Shown: piece after piece, positions 1 to 6,075 of the stretch
How positions within the stretch are numbered: position 1 is the first letter of the stretch
Layout of the letters: every line of letters starts with the position of its first letter
NCBI GenBank assembly: GCA_016791465.1
Contig: JAEUWE010000262.1
Location: forward strand, 1 to 15,505
Direction: 5' to 3'
DNA: 15,505 nt
From: Pseudobdellovibrionaceae bacterium
GTDB lineage: Bacteria > Bdellovibrionota > Bdellovibrionia > Bdellovibrionales > JAMPXM01
Made by a program: the position numbers and the translations under genes
Notes under the pieces: model-generated
What the model saw: the letters and a program-made list of their open reading frames with translations, nothing else
Databases searched by the model: none
Told to the model about the DNA's origin: nothing

Positions 1-1951
1 CGGCAGCTCGTCCGAATAAAATCGGAACTCTCCAGAGCTCTAGTCTTGAAAGACATCGCTCTCCCAGAACGCGGACTTTCCAAAAGGGAACTGCCGCGCT
101 GATTCGTCCAGCCACAACAGGTATTCGCCAGAGCTGTAAGCGGGCACTCCAGGAGAAGTCCATGCCGGAGATGTGCTTTAGCTTTTGTACAAGGTGCCAC
201 ATAAACCAACGCCGATTGTGTAGAGCGAGACCGACTTCAGTTAGAAACCGTGGAATGATGTGAATTCCCAATCTCTTCATGAGTGCACTGACGAATGTTG
301 CAAGGGGATTCTGTTCTTTCATCAGCCCCCGAAAGTGAATGAACACGTCCTTCTCGAGGAGGCCCAAGTAAAATATCTGCGCTGTTTTAGCGAGAAGGCT
401 CTGTCTCAGGTAGTCGGAGTTACGAAACTCCGAGCGCTCAGTTTTGTGAAAAAGATGGTAAGTCGTGGCGGGGCTAAGGTGGAAGCGTGCGCCGGCATGG
501 GCGAGTCGATATCCAAGCTCGACATCTTCAAAACCATAAAACACGAAGCCGCGTTTGATCCAGCCGACTTTCTTAAAAAGGGCAGTGGGAACAGAGAGCC
601 CGTACGTGCAGGTGTACTTCCAGAAAAATGGGGCAGAGGACCATTCTGAAAGACTGTGAAAGCGATCCCAGTACCCATCTTCGGTTGAAAAAATGTCAGT
701 CCGAACATCGATGTCGTTGTAGCGAATCGAGGCGTTACTTTTTTCTTGGGTCAAATTCAGGCGTTTACATTGAATGACGTCAAAGTCTTGATGTTGAAGG
801 AGAAGTTCGGACAAATAATTCTCGGGCGTGAGAATGTCAGAATCGAGAAAACAGAGAATCCGTCCGCGCGAGTTTTTGACACCAAGGTTGCGCGAAATAC
901 CGGCGCGATAGTTGGCGTCACCCATTTTGCGAGGTTTGAGGCGCGGAGAATAGATGTATTTGAAGTTAAACTGATTCTCTTCACCGTACAGATCTTGTCG
1001 AAGTGCTTCTTCGGTTCCATCATTTGATCCGTCATCGACAACAATGACTTCAAATTGACGCCGATCCATTGTCTGCCGACGCAGATGGCGCACAGTATTG
1101 AGAACATAGTCTCGATTATTGTAAGTCGGAATAATGACCGATATTTCGATGGGCTCGTTGGACTCAGCAAGGTGCCTCTTATTGTGGACGAAGTGGGCCC
1201 ATCGTGGACCGTAGAGAGGCTCGCTTTCGAGTGTGGGATCAACTCGCGGATCATAATTCTCGCAACCGTACTGGGGGCGAACGCGAATGCCGGGTACGCG
1301 AGAGTGAATTCGCTCAACGAGTTGAAAGACTTCGTGGCATGAGAGATGGTTGTCCCCAAATGCAAGGTGGTAGGGGAAGTGAAAGAACAATCGCTCGCGA
1401 ACAAAGGGCTGAAGGCGATGCAGAGTTTCAATCACTGGATCTTTTTTTCGAACTGAATAGGTGAAGTACACCTGTTCAGGCCAGCGCGCGAGTCGAGCCA
1501 GCCATGAGTCTTTTGGCAATGCGCCATCTCCGAAGACGAAGTTTAGCGCATCCCCAGCATCGAGCCGTCGCATGAGCTCCTCAAGTAGCATGTGGGCATT
1601 TTCGGAAACGAGAGAATGTGCCGTCACTTGAAATACGACGCGTAGTTCACGCGCGCGGCAGCGCCGAACGACGTCGTCGCGCAATGTGCTCGCAATAAGG
1701 TCCGAAAAAAAAGAGCCTGGAAAAATAACGCCGTCGTACTCGCCTGAAACAGCACGATCGAGTTCGGCAGTGATGCTGTCGAGATTCGTCACCGGCGCGG
1801 AGGGCGCCCTGAGAAAGTGGCCCAGCTGGGCTGCGAGAGGGCCTTCGTCGTCTGTCGGTTGGAGGAGAGGAATAAGGTAGAAGCGCGGTGGAGTTGGGCC
1901 ATCGCGTTGGATTGTAGTTCCGTACTTTCCCCAAAGCTTCCAGTCTGACAT
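1..1951 (-). CDS. Two-domain family 2 glycosyltransferase, C-terminus cut by left edge
   Basis: An open frame runs without a stop from ATG at 1951 to the left edge (650 codons seen), so the C-terminus is missing. Residues ~271-500 are a GT-A fold family 2 glycosyltransferase: SVIIPTYNNR at 271, a VIVVDDGSNDGT nucleotide-binding stretch, the metal-binding DSD at 370-372, and FEDVELGYRL near 474-483, typical of the acceptor/catalytic end of this family. Such enzymes transfer a sugar from a nucleotide-sugar to a polysaccharide, lipid or protein acceptor in the cytoplasm. Residues 1-260 match nothing I recognise; alternating hydrophobic strands and helices suggest an alpha/beta domain. Residues 602-650 form three 16-residue repeat units with tryptophans at 608, 624 and 640. 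No membrane helix is seen. No clear ribosome binding site precedes 1951, and an in-frame TTG at 1960 is possible. It is transcribed divergently from the glycosyltransferase at 2019. Acceptor and donor are unknown. Confidence 0.85.
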   Translation of the reverse strand, partial: MSDWKLWGKYGTTIQRDGPTPPRFYLIPLLQPTDDEGPLAAQLGHFLRAPSAPVTNLDSITAELDRAVSGEYDGVIFPGSFFSDLIASTLRDDVVRRCRARELRVVFQVTAHSLVSENAHMLLEELMRRLDAGDALNFVFGDGALPKDSWLARLARWPEQVYFTYSVRKKDPVIETLHRLQPFVRERLFFHFPYHLAFGDNHLSCHEVFQLVERIHSRVPGIRVRPQYGCENYDPRVDPTLESEPLYGPRWAHFVHNKRHLAESNEPIEISVIIPTYNNRDYVLNTVRHLRRQTMDRRQFEVIVVDDGSNDGTEEALRQDLYGEENQFNFKYIYSPRLKPRKMGDANYRAGISRNLGVKNSRGRILCFLDSDILTPENYLSELLLQHQDFDVIQCKRLNLTQEKSNASIRYNDIDVRTDIFSTEDGYWDRFHSLSEWSSAPFFWKYTCTYGLSVPTALFKKVGWIKRGFVFYGFEDVELGYRLAHAGARFHLSPATTYHLFHKTERSEFRNSDYLRQSLLAKTAQIFYLGLLEKDVFIHFRGLMKEQNPLATFVSALMKRLGIHIIPRFLTEVGLALHNRRWFMWHLVQKLKHISGMDFSWSARLQLWRIPVVAGRISAAVPFWKVRVLGERCLSRLELWRVPILFGRAA

Positions 1952-2018
1952 TGACGTCAAGTTATTCGGAGCGTCGTCCCTCTGGCAACTAGCTTCCTCT
2001 GCCTCTACACTGTTCTGC

Positions 2019-3053
2019 GTGGATCAAAGTTTGCTGGATTTGTCTGTTGTCATCGTGGCTCACATTCGAGATCAGGTGGGATTTGAAAAGCTGCATCGCA
2101 CCTTGAGTTCACTTGCTGGAGACTTGCCGCTTGTGACTGTGATCGACAATGCATCTCCAGAGCCGTGGAAGACTCGCGTTCGAGAGGTTATCGAAATCCG
2201 AGGCGGCCGTTATTTGCACCGCGAGGTGAATAATCTTGGCGCCGCTCGAGATCAGGCCCTGCGGCTTTCAAACAGCGATCTTCTGGCTTTTGTCGATGCG
2301 GATGTCGAGTTGCCTCGGGATTGGCTCAAAACATTGCGAAACTTTCTTGCCGATCGGCAGAACGAAGTGTGTTGGGGTGTAGCCTCGGCGCTTTCAGCGC
2401 CGCAGAACTCAAGTTTTGATCGGGCAATGGCACTGGCGATGTCGACGCCATTGGCGCATCTCGGAACTTCGCAAGCATGGCAGCTCCGAACGGAAAGGTC
2501 GGTGCGGCATTTGGCGACGGCGGCGGTGCTTTTCCGGCGGCGGCGAGTGCTCGAAGCGGGCGGCTTCTCGGATCAATTCTCACGGGTTGGCGAGGATCTT
2601 GAGTTGAGTTACCGATTGATGCGAGCCTCTGGTGAGAAGTTCCGTCGTCTTGTCTTGCTGCCGAAGCCGATTGTGACTCATCACCAGGACCAAGCGCTCG
2701 GCACCTGGGCGAAGAGGGTCTTTCGCTATGGCTGGAGCCAGAGTGAAGTGGCCCGAGCCCATCCGCGCCATATCTTCAGCCGCAAGCTGATCCCATTTCT
2801 GATGGGTGCGGTCGGACTGGTGAGTCTGGGCGCAGCCTTTGCGGGATACCCCATTTTGCTCGCCATTCTCATCGTCCAATACGTGACGCTTGTCTTCGGC
2901 ATCGTCGCGGGAGGTGCATTGGTGACTGGATCGCTGGCGAGTGCGCCCTTGGCGGTCGTCATCGTAATGGCAACCCATTTGGCCTATATATCAGGCATGT
3001 GGGCCGGAGCGCTGGGGTTATGTCGAAATCCGCGTTACTCCGCGAGTCGGTGA
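2019..3053 (+). CDS. Membrane-anchored family 2 glycosyltransferase
   Basis: A 344-residue protein starting at GTG 2019; the GT-A domain begins at residue 9 (SVVIVAH), so the start leaves almost no N-terminal extension. Visible motifs are VIDNASPE (41-48), NNLGAARDQAL (71-81), the metal-binding DAD (93-95) and GEDLELSYRL (191-200), the usual EDxELxxR element that contributes the catalytic base in this family. The C-terminal ~90 residues hold about three predicted membrane segments (roughly 257-276, 279-300 and 308-330). The catalytic domain should therefore sit on the cytoplasmic face of the inner membrane, as in enzymes that glycosylate lipid-linked or membrane acceptors. The arrangement resembles rhamnosyl/mycofactocin-type GT2 proteins, but the sugar cannot be named. 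It lies 67 bases from the divergent glycosyltransferase, suggesting a shared envelope-polysaccharide role. Its 3' end overlaps the small minus-strand gene at 3035 by 19 bases. Confidence 0.88.
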   Translation: MDQSLLDLSVVIVAHIRDQVGFEKLHRTLSSLAGDLPLVTVIDNASPEPWKTRVREVIEIRGGRYLHREVNNLGAARDQALRLSNSDLLAFVDADVELPRDWLKTLRNFLADRQNEVCWGVASALSAPQNSSFDRAMALAMSTPLAHLGTSQAWQLRTERSVRHLATAAVLFRRRRVLEAGGFSDQFSRVGEDLELSYRLMRASGEKFRRLVLLPKPIVTHHQDQALGTWAKRVFRYGWSQSEVARAHPRHIFSRKLIPFLMGAVGLVSLGAAFAGYPILLAILIVQYVTLVFGIVAGGALVTGSLASAPLAVVIVMATHLAYISGMWAGALGLCRNPRYSASR

Positions 3054-3166
3054 AGGACGGGCAGTAAAGCCAAATAAGTGCCGAGTACGAGCGCGAACGT
3101 CAGCAGAACCTTTCTGGCGAAATGAGTTCTGATTGCGACGGCTTTGGCTTTTCGATAGGGCTGCAT
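3035..3166 (-). CDS. Small 43-residue predicted membrane peptide
   Basis: A short frame of 43 codons plus TAA: ATG at 3166-3164, stop at 3037-3035. A purine-rich AGGGGGG ribosome binding site lies five bases before the ATG, a better match than several long genes here have. The N-terminal ~19 residues are strongly basic (MQPYRKAKAVAIRTHFARK), followed by one hydrophobic stretch (about residues 20-38, VLLTFALVLGTYLALLPVL) and a short charged end. By the positive-inside rule this predicts a single-pass inner-membrane peptide with a cytoplasmic N-terminus. It is convergent with the glycosyltransferase (19-base overlap) and divergent from rnpB. No function can be assigned. It could also be a chance frame, but the ribosome site and the charge/hydrophobic pattern argue for a gene. 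Confidence 0.5.
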   Translation of the reverse strand: MQPYRKAKAVAIRTHFARKVLLTFALVLGTYLALLPVLHRLAE

Positions 3167-3227
3167 GAGTCCCCCCTTATAAGGCCTATCGGTCGCCGGC
3201 TTTCGGTGCATGATGAAATTAGTAGCA

Positions 3228-3255
3228 TTGCGTCATATTGAGACTGTGTTATACT
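3228..3255 (+). promoter_or_regulatory. Predicted sigma-70-type promoter of rnpB
   Basis: A TTGCGT -35-like hexamer (3228-3233) and a TATACT -10 hexamer (3250-3255) are separated by 16 bases. Transcription starting about seven bases downstream would begin near 3262, exactly where the 5' strand of the RNase P P1 helix begins. That agreement is the main support. Confidence 0.65.
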
Positions 3256-3261
3256 GCCGAC

Positions 3262-3658
3262 GGTTTTGCAGGCGATCGCAGTGCCCCAACTCGAGACGAA
3301 TATCGCAAGATGTAAGTTTTGAATGGCATTGAGGAAAGTCCGGACTCCATAGGGCAGCGCAGGGGTTAACGACCCCCCACCGCAAGGTGAGGAACAGTGG
3401 AACAGAGAGAATGTCCGGGGCATTGATCCTTTGATCGGGAACGGGAGATCAGAGGGGAGTTGCCGGAGTGAAAACAGCCAAACTCTGCGCGGAGCAAGAA
3501 CAAATAGGGAGGCGTTTGAGTGCGGCCCGCACGAAGCTTCCGGGTAGGTTCGCTTGAGGCTCGCGGTAACGCGAGTCCCAGAGGAATGGTGGCCTCCCTG
3601 AAATCGATGTCGATCGATTTCGGGAAGACAGAATCCGGCTTAACGCAAAACCCTCGTC
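3262..3658 (+). ncRNA. rnpB: RNase P RNA, bacterial type A
   Basis: This is the catalytic RNA of ribonuclease P, which cuts the 5' leader from pre-tRNAs. The conserved core is readable in order: GAGGAAAGTCCGGACTCCAT plus AGGGCAG (3331-3357), the AGTGGAACAGAGAGAA region (about 3394-3409), the GGAGCAAGAACAAATAGG region (about 3491-3508), GGGTAGGTTCGCTTGAG (about 3542-3558), AGAGGAATGGTGGC and GACAGAATCCGGCTTA (about 3627-3642). The ends are set by the P1 helix: GGTTTTGC at 3262-3269 pairs perfectly with GCAAAACC at 3645-3652. Length is about 390-400 nucleotides, usual for type A. A promoter precedes it and a strong intrinsic terminator follows. The exact 3' end is uncertain by a few bases. Confidence 0.96.
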
Positions 3659-3666
3659 GACATTTT

Positions 3667-3705
3667 GAGGCCCGTCAGTCAAAAGCTGGCGGGCCTCACC
3701 TTTTT
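3667..3705 (+). terminator. Intrinsic terminator of rnpB
   Basis: A 12-bp stem (3667-3678 with 3686-3697, one G-T pair) closes a seven-base loop and is followed after three bases by a run of five T (3701-3705). It lies 15 bases after the RNase P P1 helix. It also sits immediately before the cysteine-synthase-family gene, so any read-through would feed that gene. Confidence 0.9.
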
Positions 3706-3721
3706 AGACGAGACTCAGACT

Positions 3722-4699
3722 ATGGCACATGTTTGGGATCTTGTCGGCCGTACACCCCTTGTAGAGATCGCGTCGCTGTCAAAGCTCACGGGTTGCCGTA
3801 TTCTCGCGAAGTGTGAGTTTCTGAATCCCGGCGGCAGTATTAAAGATCGCGCCGCCAAGGGAATTATCGAGAGTGCAGAGCGTGGTGGTGAGTTACTTGC
3901 GGGAGGGGTGATTGTCGAGGGCACCGCCGGCAACACCGGTATTGGCCTTGCGACTTTGGCAGCGGAGCGCGGGTATCGAGTGATCGTGTCGATGCCCGAC
4001 AATCAATCGCAAGAAAAGTACGCGATGCTTGAGGCAATTGGCGCAGAGGTGCGCAAATTCAAGCCAGTGCCATTTTCAAATCCGGAACACTTCTATCATC
4101 AGGCGAAACGAATTGCGGCTGAAACTCCTGGCGCCTATTGGGCCAATCAATTCGAGAACACGGCGAACCAAGAAGCGCACTATCGCGGCACCGGGCCTGA
4201 AATTTGGAATCAAACTGGCGGCGTGATCGATCATTTCGTTTGTTCAGTCGGAAGCGGCGGAACCATAGCTGGTGTCAGCCGCTTTCTGAAAGAAAAAAAA
4301 CCGTCGCTGCAAGTGACTTTGGCGGACCCATTTGGTTCGGGCCTTTATTGTCAGCTGCGTGAAGGAAAAATGGAAACGCAGGGTTCCTCGGTAACCGAAG
4401 GAATTGGCATCATGAGACTCACGGCCAATTTTGCGATGGCCAAGGTCGACTCGGCACTTCGTGTGTCAGATCAGGCGATGATCGACATGCTTTTTCATGT
4501 TGCACGTCACGACGGACTGTTTATCGGAACATCGGCGGCTTTGAACTTGGCGGCTGTTTTTGAAATGGCAAAAGCTCAGCGCAATTCCGGTCAGACATTT
4601 GTGACGGTTCTGGGTGATGCAGGATCGCGATACCAGTCGAAGCTCTTGTCGGCCGAGTGGCGGCAGCAAGTGCATCTGCAGCCGCAAGCTCTTGTCTGA
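3722..4699 (+). CDS. Cysteine synthase family PLP-dependent enzyme
   Basis: A 325-residue fold-type II PLP enzyme. Members of this family make L-cysteine from O-acetylserine and sulfide, or do related beta-replacements, in the cytosol. The PLP lysine is K41 in NPGGSIKDRAAKG; the substrate-carboxylate loop reads EGTAGNTGIGLA (66-77), with A where classical CysK/CysM have S in TSGNTG; the PLP phosphate loop is SVGSGGTIAG. A segment after residue ~210 (GSGLYCQLREGK, then SSVTEGIGIMRLTANF) is longer than in CysK and recalls the YGR012W-like cysteine synthase homologues, so the true substrate may differ. ATG 3722 is chosen because an in-frame TTG at 3665 would put the start inside the rnpB terminator and add 19 residues unlike the family. 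Only 16 bases separate the terminator T-run from this ATG, so no promoter fits between them. Confidence 0.87.
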   Translation: MAHVWDLVGRTPLVEIASLSKLTGCRILAKCEFLNPGGSIKDRAAKGIIESAERGGELLAGGVIVEGTAGNTGIGLATLAAERGYRVIVSMPDNQSQEKYAMLEAIGAEVRKFKPVPFSNPEHFYHQAKRIAAETPGAYWANQFENTANQEAHYRGTGPEIWNQTGGVIDHFVCSVGSGGTIAGVSRFLKEKKPSLQVTLADPFGSGLYCQLREGKMETQGSSVTEGIGIMRLTANFAMAKVDSALRVSDQAMIDMLFHVARHDGLFIGTSAALNLAAVFEMAKAQRNSGQTFVTVLGDAGSRYQSKLLSAEWRQQVHLQPQALV

Positions 4700-4709
4700 T
4701 GGGGGTCTT

Positions 4710-4748
4710 TAAAAAACTGAAGGGCGCTCCCCCTCAGTAGCGCCCTTC
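4710..4748 (-). terminator. Intrinsic terminator of the S1 protease gene
   Basis: A perfect 10-bp stem (4719-4728 with 4739-4748) has a ten-base loop. Read on the minus strand the stem is followed within two bases by six T (complement of 4711-4716), making a canonical terminator 50 bases after the protease stop. On the plus strand no T-run follows, so it would terminate the cysteine-synthase-family transcript only weakly, if at all. Confidence 0.85.
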
Positions 4749-4798
4749 CACATGATCGGCTGAGCCGAGGCATGTCTTTCGAAATTTAATTTTTAAAA

Positions 4799-5743
4799 CT
4801 ATCGCGCTGCAACCGCTGTTGGGTTTGCAGGGTTCGCAATCGCCGGACGAACAGGAGCTGGTGCGACCGTGTTCAGATCTTTTGCCGTTCGAACAATCCA
4901 GTTCGCGTAGTAGGCAACATTTGTATAGGCAGCTGAAACACCGCACGTGTCGTTTGGATCATCAACACCGCGGCTGGTAACGCCGAACACAACCAATTCA
5001 CCATTGAGTTCTGTGTAAGCGGGGCCACCAGAATCGCCGTGGCATGCTCCTTTTCCGTGCGCCTGTTCAACGAGAACTTCTGACTTCGTGTAATCAGCTT
5101 TCTTGATCGAAGTTGTAACGAATCGAAGTTTACCGGCGTTTTGATGATCAGAAACCATTCGGCCAGTGCGCGGGTCACGAACCTGAACAACGTCTGATGC
5201 TCCGAAGCCGGCAAGCATGACTGAAGCTCCATCTTTCAAGAGCGATGCATCAGTCAAAAACTTGATTGGCTTAAAGCCCGCTGGAAGGCCGCCCGAGAAT
5301 TTCACAACAGAGATATCGCCGGTATTGAGTTCTTCGCCTTGGCGGAAGGCCCAGAGCGGAGAAACTTTGTAAGCGTCAACCGCACGAACTGCGATTTGTG
5401 GGGAATTGAAATCAGTGCCGAATACGACACGGAGGCTAGCGGCGGGAGATTCTACGCAGTGAGCGGCGGTGATGATGATGGACTCAGAAAGGATTGTACC
5501 GGTGCAGATTGCTCCGACCGCAACATCGTAAACTCCGACGATGTGTTTTGCGAAGGGCTCGTTGCCAGTCGAGTCTGCACCGCCAATGATGCCAGTGCCT
5601 TGAGTTTCAATTGCCGCCGATTGATTGGGGGTTTGTCCGCAGGCGCTCAGCGCAAAGGCCAAGGTGACAACAGCCATTTTGCCGAGGAGTGGAAATGGCG
5701 AAGGTTCGATCGACTTGCTGCTTGGTGAGAAAGATGCTTTCAC
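4799..5743 (-). CDS. Trypsin-fold (S1 family) serine protease, probable lipoprotein
   Basis: A 314-residue secreted protease. The GTG start at 5743 follows a GGGGG ribosome site; a 15-residue longer frame is open but has no such site. A hydrophobic stretch (23-34) ends in a lipobox, LSAC with C35, predicting lipid attachment. A short propeptide (36-51) precedes IIGG (52-55), the mature N-terminus of S1 enzymes. The catalytic triad is complete: H95 in TAAHC, D143 in NTGDISVV, S238 in GACHGDSGGP. Cysteine pairs C80-C96 and C234-C267 match the family. The residue six before the active serine, which sets specificity in trypsin (Asp189), is glycine (G232), so Arg/Lys cleavage is not expected; a chymotrypsin- or elastase-like preference is more likely. 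The residue before IIGG is Gly, not Arg/Lys, so activation is not by a trypsin-like cut. The last ~24 residues are a Pro/Ala-rich tail. Confidence 0.93.
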   Translation of the reverse strand: MKASFSPSSKSIEPSPFPLLGKMAVVTLAFALSACGQTPNQSAAIETQGTGIIGGADSTGNEPFAKHIVGVYDVAVGAICTGTILSESIIITAAHCVESPAASLRVVFGTDFNSPQIAVRAVDAYKVSPLWAFRQGEELNTGDISVVKFSGGLPAGFKPIKFLTDASLLKDGASVMLAGFGASDVVQVRDPRTGRMVSDHQNAGKLRFVTTSIKKADYTKSEVLVEQAHGKGACHGDSGGPAYTELNGELVVFGVTSRGVDDPNDTCGVSAAYTNVAYYANWIVRTAKDLNTVAPAPVRPAIANPANPTAVAAR

Positions 5744-5757
5744 GTTGTCCCCCTGCT

Positions 5758-5779
5758 GCCCGCCTTTCGTCCGGCGGGC
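5758..5779 (-). promoter_or_regulatory. Hairpin just upstream of the protease ribosome binding site
   Basis: Seven perfect base pairs (GCCCGCC at 5758-5764 with GGCGGGC at 5773-5779) close an eight-base loop. On the protease mRNA this GC-rich hairpin ends about five bases before the GGGGG ribosome site (complement of 5748-5752). It could affect translation initiation or mRNA stability; that role is inference. Confidence 0.4.
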
Positions 5780-5789
5780 GAAACGCATT

Positions 5790-5805
5790 CATGACCCCCG
5801 TCATG
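5790..5805. promoter_or_regulatory. Short palindrome upstream of the protease gene
   Basis: CATGAC and GTCATG are perfect inverted half-sites separated by four C. The site lies about 47 bases before the protease GTG. Its size suits an operator for a dimeric regulator or a small mRNA hairpin; there is no evidence of which. Confidence 0.3.
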
Positions 5806-5897
5806 TGCGCTTCGGTTAATCAGAGCTCGAATCCTTCGTGCTCGACTGCGTGCTTTTCTCATCCGATGACGCATCAGATACAACTTTTATTTTGTTA

Positions 5898-5928
5898 GCC
5901 AATCCATAAGGTTCGCTTATGGATTGGC
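5898..5928. repeat. Perfect 13-bp inverted repeat with five-base loop
   Basis: GCCAATCCATAAG (5898-5910) pairs perfectly with CTTATGGATTGGC (5916-5928) around GTTCG. Neither strand has a proper T-run after it, so it is not a canonical intrinsic terminator. It sits about 150 bases past the methyltransferase stop and 155 before the protease start. It may be a terminator lacking a U-tail, an mRNA end-stabilising hairpin, an operator, or a copy of a dispersed repeat. Confidence 0.6.
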
Positions 5929-6075
5929 AGGAGAGGGCATGTAAAATGTCGTGAGTTGGAACCGGCTGAATTCAGTAATTTCAGTATGTTATGCGCTGTG
6001 GTTCCATTTTAGTTCTTAGAAAAACTTAGGTCAGAACAGTTGCTTTTCGGTGCGACAAAAAACAAAAAATTCGCT

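Larger units (their letters stand above)
5744..6075. other. Non-coding interval with three inverted repeats
   Basis: These 332 bases lie between the protease start and the methyltransferase stop (both minus strand). No open frame here has a convincing start and ribosome site. They hold the three inverted repeats listed separately (5758-5779, 5790-5805, 5898-5928). The protease promoter must be here, but I could not pick a -35/-10 pair with confidence. The stretch is visibly more AT-rich than the flanking genes between about 5870 and 6070. Confidence 0.7.

Noticed and set aside
260..1464. Several open frames on the plus strand (such as 260-649, 746-1027, 1055-1342) and a 224-codon minus-strand frame at 757-1431.
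   Set aside because: They lie inside the long minus-strand glycosyltransferase frame, which has clear GT2 motifs throughout. Their own translations show no recognisable motif.
3665..3721. Upstream TTG start for the cysteine-synthase-family gene, adding 19 residues.
   Set aside because: It lies within the rnpB terminator stem, has no ribosome site, and the family begins at the MAHVWDLVGRTP segment.
5744..5788. Longer N-terminus for the S1 protease starting at 5788.
   Set aside because: It would place 15 very polar residues before the signal peptide and lacks a ribosome site, while GTG 5743 has GGGGG at suitable spacing.
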